Assembly: GCA_013391845.1 (NCBI GenBank)
Contig: CP058414.1
Location: 1,288,501-1,352,500 of the forward strand
Direction: 5' to 3'
DNA from: Pseudoalteromonas shioyasakiensis
Lineage (GTDB): Bacteria; Pseudomonadota; Gammaproteobacteria; Enterobacterales; Alteromonadaceae
Length of the DNA stretch: 64,000 nt
Shown here piece by piece: positions 16,819 to 26,365 of this stretch. The notes beneath the pieces are model-generated. The model was not told the origin of the DNA. It was given only the letters and a program-made list of their open reading frames with translations, and did not search any database. Made by a program: the position numbers and the translations under genes. Within the stretch, counting starts at the first letter, position 1; the number at the start of each line of letters is the position of its first letter.

Positions 16819-18150
16819 TTATGGATGCTGCTTTAACGATAAGTCGGCACTGATCTGCTCAACTGTTTGATTATCAAGAATATACCTTTTCATGATAAAA
16901 GCGACAAGCATACTACCTATTGCAGGGTAAAGGGTAAATGAAATTAAGATACCCGAAAGTGTCTGCTCACTCAGTTCGGTATTTGCTTCATAGCCATAAA
17001 ATGCGAGTAACCAACCTGCAATTGCACCACCAAGGGCAAGACCAAGCTTAATAAAAAATACTACGCTCGCGTAAACAAGGCCTGTCAGTCTTTCACCAGT
17101 TTTCCATTGCCCATAATCTATGGTGTCAGCCATTTTTGCCCACAATAAAGGGGTCGCCATTTGCGTGAAAAAACACCATAAAAAGTACACCACAAAGGCA
17201 AGTATCAGCTGCTCGCCAGGCAACCAAAATGCCACGCAACTAATTGCTGCAGAGATATATTGCAAACGAATATAGGCGGTTTTCTTATCAACTCGTTTAC
17301 TCAGTGGGTTCGCACAAGCACAACCAAGAATGTTACCTATCATACCGATGGTAACAAAATAAGTGACTAGCTCGGCTTCACCAAGTACATATTTTACATA
17401 GTAAATGGCAAGGGTTGTACGTAATACCATACTGGTTAACAGCATAAATGCAGCAAAGCACAACACCTTAAATGGGCCATTTTGCCAAAGCGTGCTCATG
17501 CGGTTTTTCCAGCTTAATGATGAGCTGTTATGAGCCGCAACGCGTTCTTTGGTAAAGCGAAAACAAATTAAAAATAGAATGACGCCTAAGCCACTCATCA
17601 AGGCCATAGTGAGTTGATAGCCTGTGGCGTTGTCACCTTTTCCAAGCCAGTTGACTAAAGGCAAAGTACAGGCACTGACAATTAAGCCGCCGAGCATGCC
17701 AAATACAAATCGATAAGACTGAATAGATACTCGCTCTTTAGGGTCGCCACTTAATACTCCCCCTAACGCTGAGTAAGGAATATTAATAGCGGTATAAACC
17801 AGCATCAGTAAAGTGTAAGTAACAAAAGCGTATATTACTTTACCTGACTCAGGTAGGTTTGGCGTGGTGAAGGTGATCATACTGATCACCCCGAATGGTA
17901 GGGCAAGCCAGAGTAAGTAGGGACGATAACTTCCCCACTTAGTACGGGTTGAATCAGTTAAAGCCCCCATCAATGGGTCAGTAATTGCATCAACGACTCT
18001 CACCACTAAAAACAAGGTGCCAACAATAGCGGGTGAAATACCAAAGATATCAGTATAGAAAAAAGTTAAAAATAACATCACCGTTTGAAAGATGATATTA
18101 CTTGCTGTGTCGCCTAATCCGTAGGCTATTTTTTCTCTTTTAGTCAGCAT
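16819..18150 (-). CDS. GPH-family sugar:cation symporter
   Basis: 443 residues with 12 predicted membrane helices. The start KIAYGLGDTASNIIFQ and the helix 2-3 segment DAITDPLMGALTDSTRTKWGSYRPYL are signatures of the glycoside-pentoside-hexuronide (MelB-like) carriers, which co-transport sugars with Na+ or H+. Placed between the GH1 beta-glucosidase and the LacI regulator, it most likely imports cellobiose, laminaribiose or similar beta-glucosides that GH1 then splits. It is 24 bases downstream of GH1 and in the same transcript. Confidence 0.92.
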   Translation of the reverse strand: MLTKREKIAYGLGDTASNIIFQTVMLFLTFFYTDIFGISPAIVGTLFLVVRVVDAITDPLMGALTDSTRTKWGSYRPYLLWLALPFGVISMITFTTPNLPESGKVIYAFVTYTLLMLVYTAINIPYSALGGVLSGDPKERVSIQSYRFVFGMLGGLIVSACTLPLVNWLGKGDNATGYQLTMALMSGLGVILFLICFRFTKERVAAHNSSSLSWKNRMSTLWQNGPFKVLCFAAFMLLTSMVLRTTLAIYYVKYVLGEAELVTYFVTIGMIGNILGCACANPLSKRVDKKTAYIRLQYISAAISCVAFWLPGEQLILAFVVYFLWCFFTQMATPLLWAKMADTIDYGQWKTGERLTGLVYASVVFFIKLGLALGGAIAGWLLAFYGYEANTELSEQTLSGILISFTLYPAIGSMLVAFIMKRYILDNQTVEQISADLSLKQHP

Positions 18151-18174
18151 GTGTGTTCTCGATTGTTGTTATTT

Positions 18175-19503
18175 TTATCGCTGTTTAAGTAGTGTGCGAT
18201 ATTGTTTTGCGCTTTCTTTTAAAATGCGTTGTTGGTTTTGATAATCAATATAAACTAATCCAAAGCGCTTTTCGTAGCCATACGCCCATTCAAAGTTGTC
18301 CATTAAGCTCCACGCAAAGTAGCCTTGAATATCGACGCCTTGGCGAATTGCATCACAAACCGCATTTAAGTGGGTATGATAATAATCTACACGTTCAATG
18401 TCGTTCACTTCACCGTTTTCTAACGTGTCGGCCATGGCTGCGCCATTCTCAGTGATATACATTTTTGGCAAATCATATTGCTGATGCAGTGATACCAAAA
18501 GCTCAGTTAAACCTTGTGGGTAAACTTCCCAGCCCATATCTGTAACACGTACACCCGCAAGGCTTGCTTCTTCAAACCAGCCATCAGCGGTATTTTTGTA
18601 GTGTATGCGGGTATAGTAGTTAACGCCAATAAAGTCGACGGCTTGGCTAATTATCGCCATATCGCCAGCAACAATAGTGGGCTTAACTTCATCAGCTAAA
18701 TCATTAAATAAAGATGGGTAAGCGCCTTCTAAAACAGCTTTGATATACCATTGATTATGGTACTGATCAGCAAGTTCTGCGGCTTTTATATCATCGGCTG
18801 TTAAAGGGTAGGTCGGGCTGAAGTTTAATACGATACCCGCTTCTGTTTCTGGGCAGTTTTTACGTAATACTTGCATGGCAAGGCCATGAGCAAGCAATAA
18901 GTGATGAGCTGCTTGACGACCCGCCTGTTGTGATTTAATACCAGGTGCATGTACACCCACCTCATAACCCAAATAGGCACTGCAAAAAGGCTCGTTCAAG
19001 GTTGCAAATGAATCAACCAGGTGACCCAAATGGCGAGTCACAAGTTCGGCATATTCTTTGAATTTATAGGCCGTTTCACGATTTAACCAGCCACCATTAT
19101 CTTCAAGGTATTGGGGTAAATCCCAGTGATATAAAGTAACATAGGTTTTAATATTACGTGCTTTTAAAGCTGTTAATAACTGAACATAAAACGCCATTCC
19201 CTGCTCGTTTACCGAGCCATCTTGAAGCATGACTCTAGGCCACGAAATAGATAAGCGGTAAGCATCTACGCTCAAGTCTACAATCATCTCGACATCTTGC
19301 TGCCAACGAGCAACATGGTCACAAGCTACATTACCATGACTTTGGTCTGCGATGGTTCCAGGCTTTTCACAAAATGTATCCCAGATACAATCGAGGCGTT
19401 GCTCGCGTGCACCTTCAATCTGAAATGAGGCCGTTGCAACACCGAAAGTGAACTCGGGTTTGAGTAAAGGTGAATCAGGTAACAGTGAAATTGATTTATG
19501 CAC
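18175..19503 (-). CDS. Beta-glucosidase, glycoside hydrolase family 1
   Basis: 442 residues, a full-length GH1 TIM barrel with no signal peptide, so cytoplasmic. Landmarks are the N-terminal FTFGVATASFQIEGA, the acid/base Glu171 in TLNEPFCSAY, the nucleophile Glu352 in YITENGAAM, and the glucose-binding region WSLMDNFEWAYGYEKRFGL. It should release glucose from the non-reducing end of short beta-glucosides. It starts with GTG at 19503. It heads the minus-strand operon and faces the sugar permease gene across a control region holding two LacI-type operators. Confidence 0.95.
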   Translation of the reverse strand: MHKSISLLPDSPLLKPEFTFGVATASFQIEGAREQRLDCIWDTFCEKPGTIADQSHGNVACDHVARWQQDVEMIVDLSVDAYRLSISWPRVMLQDGSVNEQGMAFYVQLLTALKARNIKTYVTLYHWDLPQYLEDNGGWLNRETAYKFKEYAELVTRHLGHLVDSFATLNEPFCSAYLGYEVGVHAPGIKSQQAGRQAAHHLLLAHGLAMQVLRKNCPETEAGIVLNFSPTYPLTADDIKAAELADQYHNQWYIKAVLEGAYPSLFNDLADEVKPTIVAGDMAIISQAVDFIGVNYYTRIHYKNTADGWFEEASLAGVRVTDMGWEVYPQGLTELLVSLHQQYDLPKMYITENGAAMADTLENGEVNDIERVDYYHTHLNAVCDAIRQGVDIQGYFAWSLMDNFEWAYGYEKRFGLVYIDYQNQQRILKESAKQYRTLLKQR

Positions 19504-19562
19504 AGTTGATACGCGTCCTTCGGGTTAGTGTAAGACTTAGCTGATTAGAGTTTAGACTCGGC

Positions 19563-19576
19563 TGTAAGCGCTTACA
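19563..19576. promoter_or_regulatory. LacI-type operator 1 (TGTAAGCGCTTACA)
   Basis: Perfect 14-bp palindrome, 60 bases ahead of the GH1 start. The CpG centre and form fit LacI-family sites. The centre is 59 bases from operator 2 in the same intergenic region. Confidence 0.85.
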
Positions 19577-19621
19577 ATTTTTCTGCAAATAAATTGCTAA
19601 ATATGATTAATATGTTATAAA

Positions 19622-19635
19622 TGTAAGCGCTTACA
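19622..19635. promoter_or_regulatory. LacI-type operator 2 (TGTAAGCGCTTACA)
   Basis: The same 14-bp palindrome, extended here to 20 bp with AAA/TTT flanks (19619-19638). It lies about 100 bases ahead of the sugar permease start. Together with operator 1 it probably lets one regulator control both divergent operons. Confidence 0.87.
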
Positions 19636-19733
19636 TTTAATGTTGCAACATATTTCGCTATTTGTTGTTAGTGATTAAGTACCAAATTTTGCTGTAACAA
19701 ACTGATAAATATAATTAACTAGAGAAGAAAATT

Positions 19734-21002
19734 ATGGCTCATGTATCAACTCCTGTTTCGGCTGCTTCAAGCCAAGCAGATATGCCAAAGCAACACTTCG
19801 CACTGGCATCATTGACCACATTATTTTTTATGTGGGGATTTATAACTTGTCTAAATGACATATTAATCCCTTACTTAAAAGGTATGTTTTCACTTAACTA
19901 TACGCAGGCTATGCTCATCCAATTTTGCTTCTTTGGTGCGTATTTTGTGATGTCAATTCCGGCAGGTAAGTTGGTCAGTCGAATTGGCTATCAGCTTGGT
20001 ATTGTTGTGGGTTTGGTGGTTGCATCCGTTGGTTGTGCACTATTTTACCCTGCCGCTGTTGCCCATGTTTATGAGCTATTTTTACTGGCCTTGTTTGTAC
20101 TGGCATCAGGTATCACTATTTTACAAGTATCTGCAAATCCTTACGTAAGCGTACTTGGTCCGCAAAAGACAGCCTCTTCACGTTTGACTATGACACAAGC
20201 ATTTAACTCATTAGGAACGACGGTTGCGCCAATTTTTGGTGGTTGGTTGATTCTATCTGAAATTAGCCAAGCCACGGCAGAAGAAGTGAAGCTACCTTAT
20301 TTAATGTTGTCGTTAAGCTTATTAATACTTGCCGTTATCTTCGCATTTTTAAAGCTACCAAAACTAGGTAAAGAAAGTGACAGTGAAGCGGCTCATCAAG
20401 ATTTAGAAGACTTTGTTGATTTAGGCAGTGTTTGGCGTTATCGCCATTTAATTTTAGGCGCCGTAGGTATCTTTGTGTATGTGGGCGCAGAAGTGGCAAT
20501 TGGTAGCTTCTTAGTGGGCTTTTTGACCCTTGATAATATTGCGGGTTTAGCAGAAAAAGAGGCCGCTCATTATATTAGTTATTATTTCGCAGGAGCCATG
20601 GTTGGTCGCTTTATTGGTGCGGCTGTAATGCAAAAATTTAATGCAGGTAAGGTATTAGCATGTCATGGCTTACTTGCCGTAATGCTTGTTGTGATTGCCA
20701 TGACGGGTGAGGGAAGCCTTGCTATGTGGGCAATTTTACTCGTGGGTCTATGTAATTCGATTATGTTCCCAACGATTTTCAGCCTAGCGCTACATGGTCT
20801 TGGTAAATACACCTCTAAAGGCTCAGGCATTTTATGTTTAGCGATTGTGGGTGGTGCAATTATTCCTCTATTACAAGGTATTTTAGCGGATTCTATTGGT
20901 GTGCAAATGGCGCTATTTTTACCAATTGCATGTTACTTATACATTACTTACTTTGCGCTGGTTGGCTCAAAAGTATCGACTCAGACTCAGCAATCATCAT
21001 AG
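19734..21002 (+). CDS. gluP: Sugar MFS permease, glucose/galactose (GluP/FucP) type
   Basis: 422 residues with 12 membrane helices. [22 protein letters not shown] at helix 1 and [13 protein letters not shown] at helix 4 are the signatures of the FHS family (FucP, GluP, NagP). In a beta-glucan locus the likely cargo is glucose released outside the inner membrane by GH3. The gene opens the plus-strand operon with GH3 and GH16. The upstream region holds two LacI-type operators. Confidence 0.9.
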   Translation: MAHVSTPVSAASSQADMPKQHFALASLTTLFFMWGFITCLNDILIPYLKGMFSLNYTQAMLIQFCFFGAYFVMSIPAGKLVSRIGYQLGIVVGLVVASVGCALFYPAAVAHVYELFLLALFVLASGITILQVSANPYVSVLGPQKTASSRLTMTQAFNSLGTTVAPIFGGWLILSEISQATAEEVKLPYLMLSLSLLILAVIFAFLKLPKLGKESDSEAAHQDLEDFVDLGSVWRYRHLILGAVGIFVYVGAEVAIGSFLVGFLTLDNIAGLAEKEAAHYISYYFAGAMVGRFIGAAVMQKFNAGKVLACHGLLAVMLVVIAMTGEGSLAMWAILLVGLCNSIMFPTIFSLALHGLGKYTSKGSGILCLAIVGGAIIPLLQGILADSIGVQMALFLPIACYLYITYFALVGSKVSTQTQQSS

Positions 21003-21011
21003 GTGAAAAAA

Positions 21012-23528
21012 ATGAAATTGAAAAAAACATTCACTCTCTGTTCGTTAATGATGGCAAGCGTCAGCATGCTAGGTTGTAGTGGGCAAGACAAGGTTACAAA
21101 CGTGAACGCTGAGCAAGAAATTTGGCCAAACATCGAAACAGGTATTGCAGCAAATCCAGAGATGGAAGCAAAAATTGCGAAAATACTCACAAATATGACC
21201 CTAGAGCAAAAAATTGCTCAAATGATCCAGCCAGAAATTCGCGATATTACCGTTGAAGATATGCGTAAATATGGCTTTGGTTCTTATCTTAATGGTGGTG
21301 GAGCATTCCCTAATAATGACAAACATGCCAGCGCCGCTGACTGGATTGACCTTGCTGAGAAAATGTATCAAGCCTCTATAGATGACTCGCTCGATGGTAG
21401 CTCTATACCTACCATGTGGGGCACCGATGCAGTACATGGTCATAACAACGTTATTGGTGCGACATTATTCCCACATAACATTGGCTTGGGTGCGACAAAT
21501 AACCCTGAGCTAATCGAAAAAATTGCAGCTGCTACAGCGCAAGAAGTGATGGTAACTGGTATCGACTGGGTGTTCGCGCCAACTGTGGCTGTTGTGCGTG
21601 ATGACCGCTGGGGTCGAACTTACGAGGGCTACTCTGAAGACCCTGAAATTGTTAAATCTTACTCAGCAGCTATCGTTAGAGGTTTGCAAGGCGCGGTTGA
21701 TGACGATTTCTTATCTGATAAGCGCGTAATTAGCACTGTTAAACACTTTTTAGGCGATGGCGGTACAGAAGGTGGTGATGACCAAGGTAATAACACGGCA
21801 TCAGAGCAAGAGTTATTTGATATTCATGCGCAAGGTTATGTTGGTGGCTTAGGTGCGGGTGCACAAACCGTGATGGCGTCATTTAACAGCTGGAATGGTG
21901 AAAAAATTCACGGCAGCAAATATCTACTTACCGACGTGTTAAAAGGCAAAATGGGCTTTGACGGTTTTGTTGTCGGTGACTGGAACGGCCACGGTCAAAT
22001 TCCGGGGTGTACTAATGGCAACTGTGCACAAGCCGCAAATGCGGGCCTTGATGTGTATATGGTTCCGACAGATGCATGGAAACCACTATACGAAAACCTC
22101 ATCAAGCAAGTGAAAAGTGGTGAAATTGCGCAAAGCCGAATTGATGATGCGGTAACGCGTATCTTACGTGTAAAAATGCGCGCTGGTTTGTTTGATAAAC
22201 CAAGCCCAGCTAAGCGTCCGCTTTCTGGTAAAACAGAGATTATTGGCAGTGCTGAGCATCGTGCAATTGCAAAACAAGCGGTACGTGAATCATTGGTGCT
22301 TTTGAAAAATAAGCAAGCGTTATTACCTCTATCACCAAATACAAATGTATTAGTTGCAGGTCAGGGTGCTGATAACATAGGCATGCAGTCTGGTGGCTGG
22401 ACGATTACATGGCAAGGCACAGGCAATGAAAATAGTGATTTCCCGGGTGGTAGCTCTATTTTTGATGGCATTAAAGCAACCGTTGAGCAAGCCGGTGGGC
22501 AAGTTCAATACGATGAAAATGGTGCCTTTGAGACTAAGCCAGATGTTGCGATTGTAGTATTTGGTGAACAGCCGTATGCAGAAGGCAATGGTGATTTAGA
22601 TAACCTTGAATATCAACGCGGTAATAAAACTGATTTAGCACTTCTTAAAAAGTTAAAAGATGCGGGTATTCCTGTGGTGTCACTATTTATTAGTGGTCGC
22701 CCAATGTGGGTGAATGCTGAGCTTAATGCTAGTGATGCGTTTGTTGCAACTTGGTTACCTGGTAGCGAAGGTGATGCAATTAGCGATGTTATCTTTAAAA
22801 AGCAAGATGGCTCTATCAATCATGACTTTAAAGGTAAGTTATCTTTTTCATGGCCAAATAATCCTGTAGGTAACCAAAATCGTGGTGATAAAGATTATGC
22901 GCCACTACTGCCTTATGGCTTTGGTTTAACTTATCAAGATAAAAATACATTAGCGGATGACCTGAGCGAAAAATCACAAGTTTCTGCTAAATTAGAAGAC
23001 TTAGTATTATTTGAACGTGCCGTAAAAGCACCATGGTCACTACAGTTGCAAAGTGGTTCTGAGCTGCAAGCTATGACCAGCAGCCGTGCAGCATTAAATG
23101 CTGTTAGCGTAAAAACCTTTGATAAAGACGTGCAAGAAGATGCGCGCGCAATCAGCTTTAATGGTAAGGAAGCAGCTGCTGTTCGTTTAATGGCGGCGTT
23201 CCCGTCGGATCTGCGCTCATACGTTGAAAAAGCTGGTCAGTTAGAAATGCAAATTAAAGTAGATCAAGCTGCTGATGCGCCGTTAATGCTAGGTATGCAG
23301 TGTGGTGAAAACTGTGACGGTCAATTTGATATTAGCAAACAAGTTAAAGGTACAAGTGATTGGCAGACGCTAACCGTTGATTTGAGCTGCTTTGCTGAAC
23401 AAGGTGTGCAGCTTGGGCAAGTGTTCTCACCGTGGCAGTTAGCTACTGAAGGTGCATGGCAAGTATCAATTGCTAAATTATCATTAAGTAGCTCACACAC
23501 GCAGGACTCTTCAGTCTCATGTCAGTAA
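21012..23528 (+). CDS. Exo-beta-1,3/1,4-glucosidase lipoprotein, glycoside hydrolase family 3
   Basis: 838 residues. A lipoprotein signal with lipobox SMLGC is followed by the two GH3 catalytic domains and a C-terminal beta-rich domain of about 170 residues. The nucleophile is Asp323 in GFVVGDWNGHG. KHFLGDGGTEGGDDQGN is the typical substrate-binding loop. The plan (GH3 plus a C-terminal carbohydrate-binding-like domain) matches ExoP, the exo-1,3/1,4-beta-glucanase described from Pseudoalteromonas. AGGTGA positions the ATG at 21012; the GTG at 21003 is an alternative. It should trim laminarin-type or mixed-linkage glucans to glucose at the cell surface or in the periplasm. Its end overlaps GH16 by 10 bases. 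Confidence 0.94.
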   Translation: MKLKKTFTLCSLMMASVSMLGCSGQDKVTNVNAEQEIWPNIETGIAANPEMEAKIAKILTNMTLEQKIAQMIQPEIRDITVEDMRKYGFGSYLNGGGAFPNNDKHASAADWIDLAEKMYQASIDDSLDGSSIPTMWGTDAVHGHNNVIGATLFPHNIGLGATNNPELIEKIAAATAQEVMVTGIDWVFAPTVAVVRDDRWGRTYEGYSEDPEIVKSYSAAIVRGLQGAVDDDFLSDKRVISTVKHFLGDGGTEGGDDQGNNTASEQELFDIHAQGYVGGLGAGAQTVMASFNSWNGEKIHGSKYLLTDVLKGKMGFDGFVVGDWNGHGQIPGCTNGNCAQAANAGLDVYMVPTDAWKPLYENLIKQVKSGEIAQSRIDDAVTRILRVKMRAGLFDKPSPAKRPLSGKTEIIGSAEHRAIAKQAVRESLVLLKNKQALLPLSPNTNVLVAGQGADNIGMQSGGWTITWQGTGNENSDFPGGSSIFDGIKATVEQAGGQVQYDENGAFETKPDVAIVVFGEQPYAEGNGDLDNLEYQRGNKTDLALLKKLKDAGIPVVSLFISGRPMWVNAELNASDAFVATWLPGSEGDAISDVIFKKQDGSINHDFKGKLSFSWPNNPVGNQNRGDKDYAPLLPYGFGLTYQDKNTLADDLSEKSQVSAKLEDLVLFERAVKAPWSLQLQSGSELQAMTSSRAALNAVSVKTFDKDVQEDARAISFNGKEAAAVRLMAAFPSDLRSYVEKAGQLEMQIKVDQAADAPLMLGMQCGENCDGQFDISKQVKGTSDWQTLTVDLSCFAEQGVQLGQVFSPWQLATEGAWQVSIAKLSLSSSHTQDSSVSCQ

Positions 23529-24544
23529 AACCATATGTCGTTATTTTGCTAACAGGTGTACTTAGCGCCTGTCAGCAAACTGCTGAGCCTGTCAAAGCTA
23601 GCTTAGGTGATGGATGGCAGTTAGTTTGGCAAGATGAATTTTCACAAAATACTCTTGATTTGGCTAAGTGGCAACATGAAGTCAATTGTCGAGGTGGCGG
23701 TAATGATGAGCAGCAATGCTACACCGCACGAAGTGAAAACAGTTTTGTCAAAAATGGCTTATTGCATATTGTTGCTCGGCAAGAGCAATACACTGGGCCT
23801 TTACATAATCGCGATGAAGTAAGCAGCGATGCTGAGCGAGAAAAGGTGGCAACACAGCCTTTTACTTCTGCACGTTTACGTACTAAAAACTTAGCTGATT
23901 GGCGATATGGCCGTTTTGAAATTCGCGCTAAATTGCCTGCAGGACAAGGGGCGTGGCCTGCGATTTGGATGTTACCTACTGATTGGCATTATGGCCGCTG
24001 GGCATCTTCAGGCGAAATAGACATCATGGAAGCTGTGAATCTAAAGACCCTTACTGATGACAAAACAGCGCCAGCAGGTAGCCTTGAGACACGCGTACAC
24101 GGCACTTTGCATTACGGTGGTCCTGCGCCAGAAAATGTCTACAGTGGTACGCCTTATCGTTTCAGCGAAGCAGATAACCCGGCTGATAATTTTCATGTTT
24201 ATGCCCTTGAATGGCAACAAGATGAAATTCGTTGGTATGTTGATGATGTTCATTATGCGACATTTCACCACGACCATTGGTATTCAACATCACAACAACA
24301 AGGCGGCTCGTTTATAGAAAATAAGGGGTTTGCTCCATTTGATCAGCGTTTTCACTTACTCCTTAACTTTGCTGTAGGCGGAAACTGGCCTGCAAATGTG
24401 AATGACAAAGGCGTTGATTTTGCGGGTTACCCTAAGCAAATGCTGGTCGATTATGTACGTGTTTTTCAATGTAGTAAAAATATTGAAACAGGCATTGGTT
24501 GTGCAACTACACAGCCATCTGCAGTACAAATAAAGGGTAAGTAA
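23519..24544 (+). CDS. Endo-beta-glucanase (laminarinase type) lipoprotein, glycoside hydrolase family 16
   Basis: 341 residues. A lipobox LSAC lies near residue 18, then a single GH16 beta-jelly-roll. The catalytic signature GEIDIMEAVN carries nucleophile Glu166 and acid/base Glu171; the ExDxxE form with the extra residue marks the laminarinase branch. WQLVWQDEF and FDQRFHLLLNFAVGGNWP are also typical. It should cut internal beta-1,3 linkages of laminarin and feed GH3. Its ATG lies inside the end of GH3, so the two are translationally coupled. It is the last gene of the gluP operon. Confidence 0.94.
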   Translation: MSVKPYVVILLTGVLSACQQTAEPVKASLGDGWQLVWQDEFSQNTLDLAKWQHEVNCRGGGNDEQQCYTARSENSFVKNGLLHIVARQEQYTGPLHNRDEVSSDAEREKVATQPFTSARLRTKNLADWRYGRFEIRAKLPAGQGAWPAIWMLPTDWHYGRWASSGEIDIMEAVNLKTLTDDKTAPAGSLETRVHGTLHYGGPAPENVYSGTPYRFSEADNPADNFHVYALEWQQDEIRWYVDDVHYATFHHDHWYSTSQQQGGSFIENKGFAPFDQRFHLLLNFAVGGNWPANVNDKGVDFAGYPKQMLVDYVRVFQCSKNIETGIGCATTQPSAVQIKGK

Positions 24545-24552
24545 ATTATGAG

Positions 24553-24603
24553 CCAAAAGCCGGCAGATACATCGCCGAACTCGTTGTATCAGCTGGCTTT
24601 TGG
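24553..24603. terminator. Long imperfect hairpin between convergent GH16 and cupin genes
   Basis: CCAAAAGCCGGCAGATACA (24553-24571) pairs with TGTATCAGCTGGCTTTTGG (24585-24603) apart from one mismatch and one G-T pair. The flanking A- and T-runs suit a terminator working in both directions. Confidence 0.7.
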
Positions 24604-24609
24604 TTCATT

Positions 24610-25620
24610 CTATCGGTTGAGCTTTTGTAGTAATAGCTGTCTTAATCTTCTCGCTGTTATTTCGTCGATATCTGCTAATATCCCTTGTACAGGCTCAGCT
24701 ACATGGCTTGCTAAATCCACATCATCAGCAAAGACATAATGATTAAATAGTTGCTGCCATTTCTGCTTGTGCTCGTTTGGTAAGTCTTTAATCGCCAACA
24801 TACTGTGCAGCATGGCATCAAATGGGTTTGCCAAATACTCTGGGGCTTGTCGCCACCAATAGTTTACTAATACATTAAATGGACTGGTCGCGCTAACCTG
24901 ATGCCACCATAGAGCAGGTATATAGATAGCATCGCCAGGGGTAAGGGTAGCTGATTGAGCCTTTGAAAGAGCCTCTTTAAAACGTGGAAAACGGCTCAAA
25001 TCTGGGTTACTAAAATCAACTAAGCTAATTGCTTGTCCAGCAGGTGTAAACTCCAGCGGGCCAACGTAAAGGTTATTGACCTGATCGGTTGGCATTAGAG
25101 TAAAAGTGCGTTCACCAGCTGCAACACAAGCTAGGTTATCGGCATTGTCATAGTGAGCCGCAATCTGGCTATGATTCCCCACCCAGAGGCTTGTAAGGCA
25201 ATTATAATCGGTCACTATTAATGGGTTCTCAAGGCTAAAGCCCGGAGCGCAATACTCTACTGCAGTGGAACCCATATACAACGAATCATTATCGGTTTGC
25301 GACAGTTTTAATGCTAGTTTTTGCAATACAGCCTGAAGACTATCGGCGTGCTGTGAAAAATTAAGCCCCGATAAATCAGCGTTATAAAAATACCGACCAT
25401 GATGAATTGCCTCGCTACTAAAGCTTCGCACCGGAGCATTATTGGCAAGACCTAAAAGATAGTCTAAAGCGCTTTTAGAGCCTTGTTTAGCTGCAATTAC
25501 TTGGGGCCAATCAGCACAGAGATCTCTTATTACCAGTGGTTCAGTAAGCTCAGCTAAAAAAGGTTTAAGATCAGCAATGCTTGAAGCCTGGCATTCTTTT
25601 ATTGGCGCAGCCGCAAACAT
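24610..25620 (-). CDS. Cupin_8 (JmjC-like) domain protein
   Basis: 336 residues. The fold is that of 2-oxoglutarate/Fe(II)-dependent cupin_8 proteins: iron ligands in AAHYDN (His and Asp), the distal His in ALWWHQV, and a GDAIYIPA strand. Such proteins hydroxylate proteins or small molecules, but the substrate here is unknown. It recurs with SapC and tryptophan-halogenase genes beside TonB receptors in marine glycan loci. The ATG at 25620 overlaps the SapC stop (TAATG), so I prefer it; the ATG at 25635 would add five residues. Confidence 0.87.
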   Translation of the reverse strand: MFAAAPIKECQASSIADLKPFLAELTEPLVIRDLCADWPQVIAAKQGSKSALDYLLGLANNAPVRSFSSEAIHHGRYFYNADLSGLNFSQHADSLQAVLQKLALKLSQTDNDSLYMGSTAVEYCAPGFSLENPLIVTDYNCLTSLWVGNHSQIAAHYDNADNLACVAAGERTFTLMPTDQVNNLYVGPLEFTPAGQAISLVDFSNPDLSRFPRFKEALSKAQSATLTPGDAIYIPALWWHQVSATSPFNVLVNYWWRQAPEYLANPFDAMLHSMLAIKDLPNEHKQKWQQLFNHYVFADDVDLASHVAEPVQGILADIDEITARRLRQLLLQKLNR

Positions 25621-26345
25621 TACTGCTGAGCCCATTTTCTATTAAGCAAATGAGGGATTTTTTCCATTGATGCCAACACCATATAAATAGCCTGCAAGTC
25701 ACCTTGCTGTTGTAACTGCTTAAGTTGCTCAGCGGTTAAATCATGTAGTACCTGTTGGTTAATGGTATAAAAGCCGTTCACTGTGACTTTTTCGCCATTT
25801 TTATCCGCATATTCAATACTGAAAGATTCGAGTAAATTAACGCTAAGCAAACGCTCAAAAAAGTGGTTAATTGTTTGATGTTCTTGATGTAACGCGTTAA
25901 GTACTTGAGCAATATGGTTTAAATAATCGCTATTACCACCATGTTCAAGAAAAATTGCTTCGCCATCGCGTGTGCTTATGCGTGGGCTATCTAAATCAAT
26001 ATGTACCACCAGTGATTGCTCAGGAATGCCATTGTTATACTGAGTTTGTTGACCAATTAAAAATGGCTGGCGCTGCATACTCAGTGGTAAGTAACTCAGC
26101 TGTAATTCACCTTGTTCGTTTAGCAGTAAGTTCTCGCCATTTTCAAAACCAAATAAAGCTAAGGCTTCGAATTGACCTGTTTGAGGGTGCTTACGAAATA
26201 CGATAGGTTGATTTGCTTGGACTTTAGCAAATTCACTTGGAAATACGGTAGCGCAGCTAATATTATCGCCCCAGTTAGCACCGCGTGTGGTGATGACTTT
26301 TAGGTCTTTATGGCTGATGTTATCAAGTAATACATGATTGGCCAT
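25620..26345 (-). CDS. SapC-family protein
   Basis: 241 residues without a signal peptide. The opening HKDLKVITTRGANWG, the segment FPSEFAKVQANQPIVFRKH and the later FYTINQQVLHDLTAEQL are what I recognise as the SapC family, named after an S-layer-type protein of Campylobacter but of unproven function in this setting. A strong AGGAGG precedes the ATG. It is flanked by the halogenase-like and cupin genes, the usual trio near glycan-related TonB receptors. Confidence 0.88.
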   Translation of the reverse strand: MANHVLLDNISHKDLKVITTRGANWGDNISCATVFPSEFAKVQANQPIVFRKHPQTGQFEALALFGFENGENLLLNEQGELQLSYLPLSMQRQPFLIGQQTQYNNGIPEQSLVVHIDLDSPRISTRDGEAIFLEHGGNSDYLNHIAQVLNALHQEHQTINHFFERLLSVNLLESFSIEYADKNGEKVTVNGFYTINQQVLHDLTAEQLKQLQQQGDLQAIYMVLASMEKIPHLLNRKWAQQ

Positions 26346-26365
26346 TGGGCCTCCTAATGCTGAGA